From Ruminococcus sp. (lineage in GTDB: Bacteria > Bacillota > Clostridia > Oscillospirales > Ruminococcaceae), in the NCBI RefSeq assembly GCF_024691275.1, contig NZ_JAILNU010000069.1, positions 1-41,729 on the forward strand: DNA of 41,729 nucleotides, read 5' to 3'. The translations under genes were made by a program, and so were the position numbers. Below are positions 24,521 through 32,524 of this stretch, in pieces (position 1 is the first letter of the stretch; each line of letters begins with the position of its first letter). The notes under the pieces are model-generated. The model made no database searches and was not told where the DNA came from. It saw only the letters and a program-made list of their open reading frames with translations.

Positions 24521-25644
24521 TATTTATTTCCCCCGTTAAGTCTCTGAGCGATGAAGTCGGCTGCCAAGTGCTTTACCCAGTGATACTGCTCACCAACAGG
24601 CATAGCGTGCATGATAGACTCCTCGGAAACATAAGCAGGCTTTTCTACTACCTGGAGCTTTTCCTTGTAGCCTGTAGCCTTCTCGTAAAGCTTTGCGGAA
24701 GCTTCGGGGCTCATCCAGTTGTCGTCGTCGCTGTGTACCATGAGGAAATCAGAGCTGATAGTGCCTTCCTCGATAAGTTTCATACCTTCCATATAGTTAT
24801 CAGCAGTCTGGTAGGAGCTCCACTTGCCCTTCTTCATCCATACAGGGATAGAGCCCTGATCTGCGTAGTTCATGAAGAGCGGGAAGAGGCTTACGCAGCA
24901 CTTAACGTCGGGATTCTTTGCTGTTGCGCGGAAAGCATAGCCGCCGCCCATACAGAGTCCGAAGTTAGCGATACGGCTGCTGTCGAGTTCACTTCTGCTG
25001 TCGATGAACTTGTAGATAGCTTCAAAAGCAGCTTCAAGCTGAGGTCCGCCGCACTTAACGTTATTATAGATGATAGCAGCACCTGCGCCGGGCATATCGG
25101 GAGTTATAACTGCTACGCCTCTCTGGTTGAGAGGATCAGCGAGCATTTCCAGCTCTTCCTTGCAGCTTCCGATACCTGAATAGGTGATAGCAACAGGATA
25201 GCTCTCCTTGCTTCCGTCATCAGGATAGTGGATATAAGCAGGGAGCTTGCCGAATTCTGTGTCGATCTCGATGTACTCGATCTTATTGTCGCAGAGTGAT
25301 ATGTAGTGCTTGTAGCTTTCAACAAGACCGTTATAGATCATTGTCTTGTGCTCAAGGTCCTGAATATTTATCATAAAGCAAGCGTAATGGCACTCTGTTA
25401 TCATCTTAGCGTATGCTCTTGCTGATATCCTGCTGCCGCTTGCTTCTGCCTTATCGCGGAGCTCTGTGTAGTGAGCTATTTTTTTGCCCCACTCACCGAG
25501 CCATACCTCCTGTATCTTTTTGCCGCTCATGGAATCTATGGCGTCAACTTGTTTTAATATAAACTCTATATCGAACGGATCACTGCCATAAAGCATTGAT
25601 CTTGTAACGACAGGGTTTAAAAGGTCTCTAATTGCCCATTTCAT
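24520..25644 (-). CDS. Alpha/beta hydrolase with Cys nucleophile (dienelactone-hydrolase/FrsA-like)
   Basis: 374 residues. A helical N-terminal part (about 1-125) precedes an alpha/beta hydrolase domain. The nucleophile elbow reads GLCMGGG, with Cys231 where most esterases have Ser, as in dienelactone hydrolase (GYCLGG). A likely acid is in the HSDDDNWM segment and the likely His in QYHWVKH near the C terminus. The overall plan, with a helical cap first, resembles FrsA/DUF1100-type hydrolases. In this operon it could release, cyclise or open a lactone or thioester product. AAAGGAA lies before the ATG. Confidence 0.8.
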   Translation of the reverse strand: MKWAIRDLLNPVVTRSMLYGSDPFDIEFILKQVDAIDSMSGKKIQEVWLGEWGKKIAHYTELRDKAEASGSRISARAYAKMITECHYACFMINIQDLEHKTMIYNGLVESYKHYISLCDNKIEYIEIDTEFGKLPAYIHYPDDGSKESYPVAITYSGIGSCKEELEMLADPLNQRGVAVITPDMPGAGAAIIYNNVKCGGPQLEAAFEAIYKFIDSRSELDSSRIANFGLCMGGGYAFRATAKNPDVKCCVSLFPLFMNYADQGSIPVWMKKGKWSSYQTADNYMEGMKLIEEGTISSDFLMVHSDDDNWMSPEASAKLYEKATGYKEKLQVVEKPAYVSEESIMHAMPVGEQYHWVKHLAADFIAQRLNGGNK

Positions 25645-25669
25645 AATAATATGTTCCTTTCATTATATG

Positions 25670-26026
25670 TCAGCCTGTATATCGCCAAGCGCCTTCACGG
25701 GTCATTTCCGTGAACTGCATATATATGCGATACGGGTCGACATGAGTATGCTTCTGTATCAGACTTAACATTCTGTCTGCGAGTTCCTTCAGGAAATCCG
25801 ACTTATTGTCTGCATACTCCTGAGGGAGTATGTAGCGAAATTCCGCAAAGAACACTGTATCCTCGGAATTGTTCATATACATTGCACAATCGTCGAGCAT
25901 AATCATTATTGCTGGCAGAGGTTTCTTAAGTATATCTGCTAATTCGTTTGCTGCTTCGTTGAGAAAATTGGTGCGTGTAGTAGTTGAGCTGAATTTGAAG
26001 TTGGTTTTCATCTGTGCTATCGGCAT
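25670..26026 (-). CDS. MIF-like tautomerase
   Basis: 118 residues starting Met-Pro, so removal of Met would expose the catalytic N-terminal Pro1 of the tautomerase superfamily. The sequence follows macrophage migration inhibitory factor throughout: MPIAQMKTNF at the start, LKKPLPAIMIML (the Lys near position 34-35 aligns with MIF Lys32), and DPYRIYMQFTEM near the end aligning with the DRVYINYYDM segment. The start at 26026 was chosen because Pro must follow Met and AAAGGA lies upstream. A longer frame of 12 residues is rejected. Likely role: enol-keto or double-bond isomerisation of an assembly-line intermediate. MIF-type enzymes are unexpected in such operons. Confidence 0.8.
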   Translation of the reverse strand: MPIAQMKTNFKFSSTTTRTNFLNEAANELADILKKPLPAIMIMLDDCAMYMNNSEDTVFFAEFRYILPQEYADNKSDFLKELADRMLSLIQKHTHVDPYRIYMQFTEMTREGAWRYTG

Positions 26027-26105
26027 AACTTTATTTATCCTTTCAATAAGCCTATATCCCAATGATATGGCTGTTTATCAATGTCCGCCGAGTGCGGATC
26101 ATATA

Positions 26106-27317
26106 TCATTTATCGTATTTTTTGAATACCAGTGTAGCATTGTGTCCACCGAAGCCGAAAGAATTTGAAACAGCAACATTTACATTGTGCTTTAGTGCTT
26201 CATTGGGGACGTAATTAAGATCGAGTTCGGGATCCGGATCATCGTAATGTATCGTAGGCGGTATAATACCTGTTTCTATAGCTTTTACGCAGGCGATAGC
26301 TTCGAGAGCACCGCTTGCACCGAGAGTATGTCCTATGGCAGCCTTTATTGATGATACAGGGATATCGTAAGCCTTCTTGCCGAAGACTTCCTTTATAGCC
26401 ATTGTTTCGTACAGGTCGTTAAGTGATGTTGAAGTACCGTGTGCATTTATATAGTCAACGCTGTCAGGTGCGATGCCTGCATTTTCGAGTGCCATTCTTA
26501 TGGTATTTGCCATACCGATGCCGTCTGTCTGCGGAGCTGTAAGGTTGAAAGCTTCGCTGTACATTGACGAGCCTGCAAGCTCACAGTAGATCCTTGCGCC
26601 TCTTGCCTTTGCGCTTTCCTCTGACTCGATAACGACAGAGCCGCCGCCTTCGCCCATGATGAAGCCGTCGCGGTTCTTTGTGAACGGACGAGCTGCGGTG
26701 TTCGGGTCGGGGTTGACCGACATTGCCAGCAGCTGATTGAAGCCGCTGATAACGAGGTTAGTAACTGTATTTGATACACCGCCTGTAACGACCATATCGC
26801 ACAGACCTGATTCGATGAACTGCTTGCCTATCGCAAGAGCGTAAGCTGATGATGCGCAGGCAGTGCTCAGGTTGAATGCGGGACCTTTGAAGCCGTATTT
26901 TATCGAGACAAGTGCGGGAAGTTCATTTGTCATTTTTTTCAGTGTGATATTGAGCTTTTTCTCGACTTCGTAATCCTCGTATGAATTGTCGATGATACCG
27001 TAGACAACGCCCACTCTGCTGACATCGTAGGACGATATATCCAGTCCGCTGTCCTCGATAGCTTCGCAGGCAGAAGCAAGTCCCATGCGTGTAGCTGCGG
27101 TCGTAGCATTGAGCTGACGTTTTTTCCAGTACTGTGCCGCTACCTTTTCAAAATCATCACCGACCTGAGCAGCGACAGTAGTATCGTGACCTTCGGTGGG
27201 AATCCTGGTATAGCACTGCATTCCGCATTTCCCTGTAACAAGTCCGTTCCAGAAATCATTTACATTATATCCAATCGATGTAACTGCACCGACACCTGTT
27301 ATAACAACCTTTTTCAT
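26106..27317 (-). CDS. Beta-ketoacyl synthase (FabF-like ketosynthase)
   Basis: 403 residues. The catalytic triad is complete: Cys154 in STACASS, His293 in NAHGTST and His330 in AIGHTLGAS, with the GFGGHN signature near the end. This is the chain-extending, decarboxylative Claisen enzyme of the operon and the only ketosynthase in it. No chain-length-factor partner and no FabH-like priming enzyme are present, so it probably works as a homodimer. The length matches FabF and discrete polyketide ketosynthases. GAGGAA precedes the ATG. Confidence 0.95.
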   Translation of the reverse strand: MKKVVITGVGAVTSIGYNVNDFWNGLVTGKCGMQCYTRIPTEGHDTTVAAQVGDDFEKVAAQYWKKRQLNATTAATRMGLASACEAIEDSGLDISSYDVSRVGVVYGIIDNSYEDYEVEKKLNITLKKMTNELPALVSIKYGFKGPAFNLSTACASSAYALAIGKQFIESGLCDMVVTGGVSNTVTNLVISGFNQLLAMSVNPDPNTAARPFTKNRDGFIMGEGGGSVVIESEESAKARGARIYCELAGSSMYSEAFNLTAPQTDGIGMANTIRMALENAGIAPDSVDYINAHGTSTSLNDLYETMAIKEVFGKKAYDIPVSSIKAAIGHTLGASGALEAIACVKAIETGIIPPTIHYDDPDPELDLNYVPNEALKHNVNVAVSNSFGFGGHNATLVFKKYDK

Positions 27318-27348
27318 AAATATTCCTCATACTCCTAATAAGTGATTT

Positions 27349-28476
27349 TTAAGCGAATGAACTGTCCCATGAATCTTTATCAAGATGTTTGTATGAGCAA
27401 AAATGCGTTTTGTCATAGAGTTCGTCAAGGGCTGCAAAAACAGCATCGGCTCCGAATTTACTGTAGTAATAAGCAGGAGATTCGGAAAGTCCGAGGGTAT
27501 CCTGTACAGCTTCGATAAATACAGTCTTGTCGTCCTTGTATTCGCAAGATGAGTTGACGATCTCGTTGAGTATCAATGCCGCCATATAAAGTTCGGCATT
27601 GTCGCACGGATTGCCGTTTTCCTTTTCATGTTCTGCCATGAAATCGAGGAAAGTCAGTGTTTCTTTGGGACAGCCTATTTCCAGCCAGTTGTTCATTTTT
27701 TCAAAACCATAGCTGAGTAGTTCTTTATTTCGTTTTATTCTGAAGTTTTCCGGGCTGCCTGCCATAAGTCCGAGACCAACACTGTCAAGGATATCGAATG
27801 GCGCAGCAACGGTAAATAACCCTGATACTGCCTTGTTGAGTTCAGACACAGAAGTGCCGAACTTCTCACAGAGGTATATCGCGTGAGAGACCATGCAGGC
27901 GAGTATCTGATTGAGATAGATGTGGTAATCGCCGGTGAAAACTATCGGAGTCTTGCCTGCTGCTTTTACAAGCTGAGCAGCGGTATCCTGACAGCTTTCG
28001 GCTGTTTCGGGGAGTATATTGAGCTCCACGAAGCCTGTGAGCTTGACCGGATAGAAGAAGTGAAGACCGAAGCAACGCTCCTTGTTGGGGATATCTTCAA
28101 ATACTGAGGCGATATCCAGCGAAGAAGTATTTGTAAGGAGCAGACAGCTGTCAGAGACAATCTGAGCTGCTTTTGCGAAGGTCTCTTTCTTTACAGCCAT
28201 ATTTTCAAATATAGCTTCTATCACGATGTCACAGCCACTGAGCGCAGACATATCGTCTGTGAACAGGAAGGACTCTTTTTTGTATTCGTACTGTTCCTCG
28301 GAGATCTTTTTGCGTTTTAAACTTTTTCCGAGAGTTTTGAGGACGGCTTCGGTATTTTCCTGAGCGCCGAAAAGGTCTATTACCACGAACTGCGCGTCAG
28401 GCAGCTTGTCGAAGAAAAGAGAAAAGATATCCTTTCCCATTTTACCGTAGCCTATAATGCCGATCTTCAATGTCAT
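27349..28476 (-). CDS. 3-hydroxyacyl-CoA dehydrogenase-family reductase
   Basis: 375 residues. The N-terminal Rossmann fold has GIIGYGKMG (6-14). The catalytic region HFFYPVKLTGFVEL matches the His-Glu pair of 3-hydroxyacyl-CoA dehydrogenases, and NTSSL and the NQILACMVSHA helix follow family order. A longer C-terminal domain than usual (about 190-375) completes it. In this operon, which lacks FabG, it is the best candidate for reducing the beta-keto group, or it may oxidise a hydroxyacyl unit. The start overlaps the upstream crotonase stop by four bases (ATGA). Confidence 0.9.
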   Translation of the reverse strand: MTLKIGIIGYGKMGKDIFSLFFDKLPDAQFVVIDLFGAQENTEAVLKTLGKSLKRKKISEEQYEYKKESFLFTDDMSALSGCDIVIEAIFENMAVKKETFAKAAQIVSDSCLLLTNTSSLDIASVFEDIPNKERCFGLHFFYPVKLTGFVELNILPETAESCQDTAAQLVKAAGKTPIVFTGDYHIYLNQILACMVSHAIYLCEKFGTSVSELNKAVSGLFTVAAPFDILDSVGLGLMAGSPENFRIKRNKELLSYGFEKMNNWLEIGCPKETLTFLDFMAEHEKENGNPCDNAELYMAALILNEIVNSSCEYKDDKTVFIEAVQDTLGLSESPAYYYSKFGADAVFAALDELYDKTHFCSYKHLDKDSWDSSFA

Positions 28477-29177
28477 GCCTCCTTGCTTTTCAGGTAGGAA
28501 GCGATGTATTCCCTATAGCGTGAAGGCTCGAATTTGCCGCAATTATCGGCGATAAATCCGATGAGTGCCTTTGCTTCGGGAAGTCCCTGCTTCTTGTCGG
28601 TGAATATATCAGCCCAGCCGAGGGAATAAGCTTCCTCAGCGGGTATGAGCTCGCCCGACATTACGAGAGTATAGGCATTCTGAATGCCGCATATCTCGAT
28701 AGTTCTTGCAACTCCGCCGAGAGCGGGAAGTATGCCGAATGTAGATTCAGGCTGACCGACTCTTGCGTTCTTCTCGATTATCCTGTAGTGGCTGTTTACA
28801 GCGATCTCGCTGCCCGAGCCTATGCAGAAGCCTGTTACCACGCTTACGACAGGGAACGGGAGTTCACGAAGGAACGTAAAGAAATGTTTTTGTTTTATAT
28901 GACCTTCGGGAAGACTTCCTGTTGTGTCGTCGTAGGATTCATTTGCCGAACGCTCTGCAAGTGCGGAAACGTCAGCGCCGACGCTGAAATGTCTTCCTGC
29001 GCCTTTGATAATAAGTCCTTTATATGTATCAGCAGCAGCTTTTTTTTCAATGTCAGCCATTACAGCCTCATACTCTCTGAAAAAGTCAGCAGTCATGAGG
29101 TTGTTGCCAGCCATATTCATTGAAAGAACGAGGATACCGTCCTGTTCTTCGAGCATCATTCCGTTATTTTCACTCAT
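28473..29177 (-). CDS. Enoyl-CoA hydratase/crotonase-family protein (second of the operon)
   Basis: 234 residues from the ATG at 29177, with GGAGGT seven bases before it. Longer frames run into the neighbour. It shows GAGRHFSVGADV (oxyanion-hole region), then SGSEIAV and GQPESTFG, which place Glu at both catalytic positions of true hydratases. It therefore probably catalyses hydration/dehydration and is not just a structural relative. Together with the other complete crotonase it may perform two sequential dehydration or decarboxylation steps, as ECH1/ECH2 pairs do in beta-branching systems, but no HMG-CoA-synthase homolog is present. Confidence 0.9.
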   Translation of the reverse strand: MSENNGMMLEEQDGILVLSMNMAGNNLMTADFFREYEAVMADIEKKAAADTYKGLIIKGAGRHFSVGADVSALAERSANESYDDTTGSLPEGHIKQKHFFTFLRELPFPVVSVVTGFCIGSGSEIAVNSHYRIIEKNARVGQPESTFGILPALGGVARTIEICGIQNAYTLVMSGELIPAEEAYSLGWADIFTDKKQGLPEAKALIGFIADNCGKFEPSRYREYIASYLKSKEA

Positions 29178-29610
29178 TGGAGTTACCTCCGTTCTTGTCT
29201 GCCATAAGGCGGTAGAAGGCTCTTGATTCGATCGTGAGGACTTCTTCCGCAGATGCTTTTCTTGCTGCTGTGAAGCAGGCTGTGATCTCGGAGACCTGTT
29301 TTTTTGTCTTGTCCTTGAAGAGCTTTTCGGTGTACTCTGCGGCTTCTGAAGCTTTGAGCACAAGGTCGGCAGCGGAAGATATCTCGCTGTTTATCTCATC
29401 ATCTGAAGCGACTGCTGACATAAAAGGAGCATTTGCAAGGAGATCCCTTACAGCAGCCTTCTGTGCGTCATCATCGCCGAGGACGGTGCTGATGTCTGTA
29501 TATATCATCAGCAGGCATGGTTCGACGAGCTGTTCTTTTATTTCTGTGAGCTGATACAGCGAACTTATACCGCAGACCTCTGTCACAATACCGTTATTCT
29601 TTATTGTCAT
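29170..29610 (-). CDS. Small protein, possibly a truncated crotonase-like subunit
   Basis: 146 residues from the ATG at 29610, preceded by AAGGGA. The frame overlaps neighbours on both sides (17 and 8 bases), so it is a real, tightly coupled gene. I do not recognise it with certainty. The C-terminal half (ITACFTAARKASAEEVLTIE, then SRAFYRLMADK) looks like the helical tail of crotonases. The N-terminal half is too short and lacks the oxyanion and Glu motifs. It may be an inactive partner of one of the crotonases beside it, or an unrelated helical protein. Confidence 0.6.
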   Translation of the reverse strand: MTIKNNGIVTEVCGISSLYQLTEIKEQLVEPCLLMIYTDISTVLGDDDAQKAAVRDLLANAPFMSAVASDDEINSEISSAADLVLKASEAAEYTEKLFKDKTKKQVSEITACFTAARKASAEEVLTIESRAFYRLMADKNGGNSNE

Positions 29611-30007
29611 TATTTTTCCCTTCGATGCAAGAGCGCATAGCCTCCGGTATATCACATATTATGTGATCCTTGTTCACGTATGCGAGCTTGCCCTTTACTT
29701 TGCATGAAACGAGACCTGATGTCTTGTTGATTATTTTATGTTTGTAGCTTACTATACCGCTGGAACAGGTAAGTTCCGAATCTATCCTTACCTCGTCCAG
29801 CAGTTTCAGTTCATGCATATACCTTTGCGAGCTCTCCATGATAACGGGGAAAAGTCCCTCTTTCTGTATCACGCTGAGCATACCGCTGACCTTGAAAAAG
29901 TGCCACAAAGCCGCTTCTGCGTATTGCAGATAGACGGAATTGTTTACGTGGCCGAATGAGTCAAGCTCGTATCCTCTCACTGTAAGTTCGTATGAGCTTT
30001 TTATCAT
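29594..30007 (-). CDS. Hotdog-fold acyl thioesterase (4-hydroxybenzoyl-CoA thioesterase family)
   Basis: 137 residues from the ATG at 30007, with GGAGG nine bases upstream. The motif YELDSFGHVNNSVYLQYAEA is the family signature, with the catalytic Asp/His region GHVNN. Such enzymes hydrolyse acyl-CoA or acyl-ACP. In enediyne and aryl-polyene type pathways they release the chain. It overlaps the upstream crotonase by 47 bases, an unusually long overlap that still leaves both frames intact. Confidence 0.9.
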   Translation of the reverse strand: MIKSSYELTVRGYELDSFGHVNNSVYLQYAEAALWHFFKVSGMLSVIQKEGLFPVIMESSQRYMHELKLLDEVRIDSELTCSSGIVSYKHKIINKTSGLVSCKVKGKLAYVNKDHIICDIPEAMRSCIEGKNNDNKE

Positions 30008-30722
30008 TTGATGAAGCCTCCTCGAGTACTGCTTCAAATTTGCCCTTTGAAGGATCGAGTACACCTTCGGAAGCGAGATTTATCGTATCAACTATGGCGT
30101 GTATCTGTGTAAGAGTCTTGCCGCTGAGGAGTTCCTTTACGAAATCCTTTGTTTCGTCGAAGGAGTTCCTGCTTGAGCTGATCTTTGTGATAAGTCCCAT
30201 ATCAAGGGCAGCTTTTGCGCCGATCATCTCGCCGCAAAGTATCATTTTAAGAGCTTTCTCCTTGCCGAGCAGTCTGTAGAGGCGTTCCATGCCGCCCATA
30301 CCGGGAACTACACCGTGCATGATCTCTGGGAGACCGAGGAATGATGACGGTGAAGCTATCCTGAACTGACAGCTGAGTGCTATTTCGAGTCCGCCGCCGA
30401 AGCAGCCGCCGTTTATAGCGGCAGCAGTGATTATCGGGAGCTTTTCGATAGTACGAAGAAGTGCTCTTGCGTTTTCGAGCTTTCTTGAGAGTTCTTCCAT
30501 GTCAGCGTCATTGAAGCGAGAGACATCTGCACCATGGGAGAAATGTCTGCCCTTACCTGTAATAATAAGAGCTCCTATCTGCGGATTTGCGTCCAGCCAG
30601 TCAAGGAGCTTCTCACGATCCGCGAATTCAGGCTCTGTAAGCAGATTCTTAGAACCGTTATCAATGGTAAGTACAGCTATATTATCCTCGACACTAAGCT
30701 CAGATAAATTTGTTCTTATCAT
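29961..30722 (-). CDS. Enoyl-CoA hydratase/crotonase-family protein (first of the operon)
   Basis: 253 residues, full crotonase length. It shows GKGRHFSHGADVSRF, then GGGLEIAL and GLPEIMHGVVPGMGG, with Glu at both positions equivalent to Glu144 and Glu164 of rat enoyl-CoA hydratase, so it should be an active hydratase/dehydratase. The C-terminal helical tail is present. The ribosome site is weak (GAGTGA), and the gap to the ACP gene is 10 bases. It probably supplies the dehydratase function missing from the operon (no FabZ-type hotdog dehydratase). Confidence 0.92.
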   Translation of the reverse strand: MIRTNLSELSVEDNIAVLTIDNGSKNLLTEPEFADREKLLDWLDANPQIGALIITGKGRHFSHGADVSRFNDADMEELSRKLENARALLRTIEKLPIITAAAINGGCFGGGLEIALSCQFRIASPSSFLGLPEIMHGVVPGMGGMERLYRLLGKEKALKMILCGEMIGAKAALDMGLITKISSSRNSFDETKDFVKELLSGKTLTQIHAIVDTINLASEGVLDPSKGKFEAVLEEASSNDKKLIRTYSERIRA

Positions 30723-30732
30723 TTTATATCAC

Positions 30733-31035
30733 TCACTGATTAACTATATCGTTTCCGTACTGGTAGATCTTGCAGAACATTTCGATAACATCGCTCATAG
30801 TGTCCATAGGAGCCTTGAGCATATATTTGCCGATGCTCTGGAGCTTGATGTCCAGGTCATACTTATCAGCAGTCATCTCGATAAGCTCAACGAACATAAG
30901 AGAATCGCTGCCGAGGTCTTCCTGTGGATTTGTATCCATAGTGATCTCGTCTCTTTCAACTTCACATTCTTCTGCGTAGTAATCGAAGATCATGTCTGTG
31001 ATCTCCTGTCTTATTTCATTTGTAATTTCCCGCAT
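30733..31035 (-). CDS. Acyl carrier protein (first of the operon)
   Basis: 100 residues from the ATG at 31035, preceded by GGAGGT. The phosphopantetheine motif is EDLGSDSLMFVEL with Ser45. The acidic helix 2/3 region is typical of fatty-acid and polyketide ACPs. It lies directly after the acyltransferase gene, so it is likely the extender-unit carrier, whereas the second ACP sits beside the ligase. Having two carriers with one ketosynthase suggests separate donor and acceptor roles. Confidence 0.93.
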   Translation of the reverse strand: MREITNEIRQEITDMIFDYYAEECEVERDEITMDTNPQEDLGSDSLMFVELIEMTADKYDLDIKLQSIGKYMLKAPMDTMSDVIEMFCKIYQYGNDIVNQ

Positions 31036-31094
31036 TTTAATTAAACCTCCAAATTCTTTCTTTCCCTTGATCGGGTCTTTGTTTATATGAAAAT

Positions 31095-31985
31095 TCACAC
31101 ATCTTCGAGAGTGTAAATTTTACATTTTCTGCTGACGCGCGAGAACTTGCTGACAGCTCCGTTTGCACTTACGTCGAAGAACTCAGTCACACCAAGCTCT
31201 TCAAGCTTTTTGATCGCAAGATCCCAGCGTATAGGTGTGTACACATTGAGCTGATTCTCTCTGAGCACCTGCTCACCCGTTGTCATTATTTCCCTGTCGA
31301 AGATAGACAGGATAGGATATACGGGAGCACTGTACCTTGTTGAGGCACAAAAATCAACGTATTCCTGTGAATATTTTTTCATTAGTGGATGGTGATAAGC
31401 CACACCTGTGCCGAAGCCGAATGCTTTGATAGCGCCTTCGCTCAGGGCAAAGTCAAGAGCTTTCTGAACTGCGTCAGCCTTGCCGCTTATCATTACATGA
31501 AACTTTGAATTTCCGCTTCCGATGATGAGTTCATCGGGGGAGAACCGACCTGCGAAGAGCTCGCTGATGTCATCGTATGAAAAGCCGATAACAACGCCCA
31601 TATCAAGCTTTTCTCCGTGTTCGTCGAGGCAGCGCATAGTTGCGCGGTTCATCATGATGATATCATGAGCGAATTCATGAGGCACCGAACCGAAGCAACC
31701 GCTTATACTAACGATGCCTGAGCTATATCCCGCGCCTATATCGGGAATGATGCCTTTGTCGATGTAATGTTCAAAAATGACTCTGTCGCAGATGAGGGAT
31801 ATAAGCCATTCAGCAACTTTTTTATCATAGCCTGTATTTTTATCGAAATCCTTGTTGAGTTTTAATCTGCCGAATGCAGCGTCGAGGTAATCATCGTATT
31901 TTTCCTTCAGTTCAGGCGGCAGATTCACGAGAAGTTTTTCGGGCTTTGAGCCGATGCCGTTGAACAGGAATGCTCTGTTATACAT
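31095..31985 (-). CDS. Discrete malonyl-CoA:ACP acyltransferase-like protein (FabD family)
   Basis: 296 residues, FabD-sized. The opening FLFNGIGS matches the FabD/AT start (FxFPGQGS). The nucleophile elbow is GAGYSSGI, so Ser88 is kept but the usual His of GHSLG is Tyr. The downstream AYHHPLM corresponds to the AFHSPLM catalytic-His segment. The C-terminal half matches AT closing strands (ELGVTEFFDVSANG). It probably loads malonyl or another extender unit on the following ACP. The altered elbow may signal a different extender unit or an acyl-hydrolase role. It is the first gene of the operon, with AAGGAG before the ATG. Confidence 0.82.
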   Translation of the reverse strand: MYNRAFLFNGIGSKPEKLLVNLPPELKEKYDDYLDAAFGRLKLNKDFDKNTGYDKKVAEWLISLICDRVIFEHYIDKGIIPDIGAGYSSGIVSISGCFGSVPHEFAHDIIMMNRATMRCLDEHGEKLDMGVVIGFSYDDISELFAGRFSPDELIIGSGNSKFHVMISGKADAVQKALDFALSEGAIKAFGFGTGVAYHHPLMKKYSQEYVDFCASTRYSAPVYPILSIFDREIMTTGEQVLRENQLNVYTPIRWDLAIKKLEELGVTEFFDVSANGAVSKFSRVSRKCKIYTLEDV

Positions 31986-32490
31986 TTATTGTGCTCCTTA
32001 TATATTATACACTATATCTTAGCACCTATTTTGCACAGTGTCAATAGGAAAACTGCCATTTAAAGTAAATTTGAGCAAAATGATATTTTTTTCACATTCG
32101 GCATATGATTTTTTATAAATTAGTCCAATTATACAGGTCGTAATAAATTTAACAGTGTACATTAGAAGTTTTAAGGTATTTCATCGATGCAGTCAAATAA
32201 TGATATATCTGCGTTTTCTTGACCCTAAAAATGATATGTCCGAGCTGTGTGATAGATAAAATATCATTTTCTGTATTACATAGATATAAACAAATGCATT
32301 GATAAAAAATGTAGAAGAATGAGTGACACACAACGTGAATATAGTAATATTTTGCACCCATGTGCTTTACTATGGTAATATGTTAACAGAGCATAAGATT
32401 GACCATTTTTTGCGGTCGCTTTCGCAAGTTGAAGCGATTGCTGTCTTAATAAAAAATTAGCGCAAAAGTGCTATTTTTAAAACAAGTGAC
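31986..32490. other. Divergent-free intergenic region upstream of the biosynthetic operon
   Basis: It contains the operon promoter near 32016-32044. The rest is AT-rich. One imperfect stem near 32413-32441 (GCGGTCGCTT against GAAGCGATTGC) and a small AGCGC/GTGCT hairpin with a T run (32459-32477) are seen. No credible coding frame is present. Confidence 0.4.
32016..32044 (-). promoter_or_regulatory. Promoter of the 13-gene biosynthetic operon
   Basis: On the minus strand, TTGACA (32044-32039), a 17-base spacer and TAAGAT (32021-32016), about 30 bases before the acyltransferase ATG. No other good promoter is apparent within the operon, so it probably drives all 13 genes. Confidence 0.78.
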
Positions 32491-32520
32491 AAAGCCTTCT
32501 CCGTGGGGAAAAGGCTTTTT
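32491..32520. terminator. Terminator-like hairpin after the S-component gene
   Basis: AAAGCCTTCTCC and GGGGAAAAGGCTTTTT pair with one or two mismatches and a tiny loop. The T run is best on the plus strand. On the minus strand it follows the membrane-protein stop by a few bases and may work both ways. Confidence 0.6.
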
Positions 32521-32524
32521 GAGA

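Noticed and set aside
22004..31985. HMG-CoA-synthase beta-branching cassette
   Set aside because: Two crotonases, a KS and ACPs are present, but there is no HMG-CoA synthase homolog, and the KS has an intact catalytic Cys, unlike the decarboxylating KS of such cassettes.
32149..32361. 70-residue minus-strand frame upstream of the biosynthetic operon
   Set aside because: No ribosome site, no family, AT-rich composition, and it sits in a promoter region.
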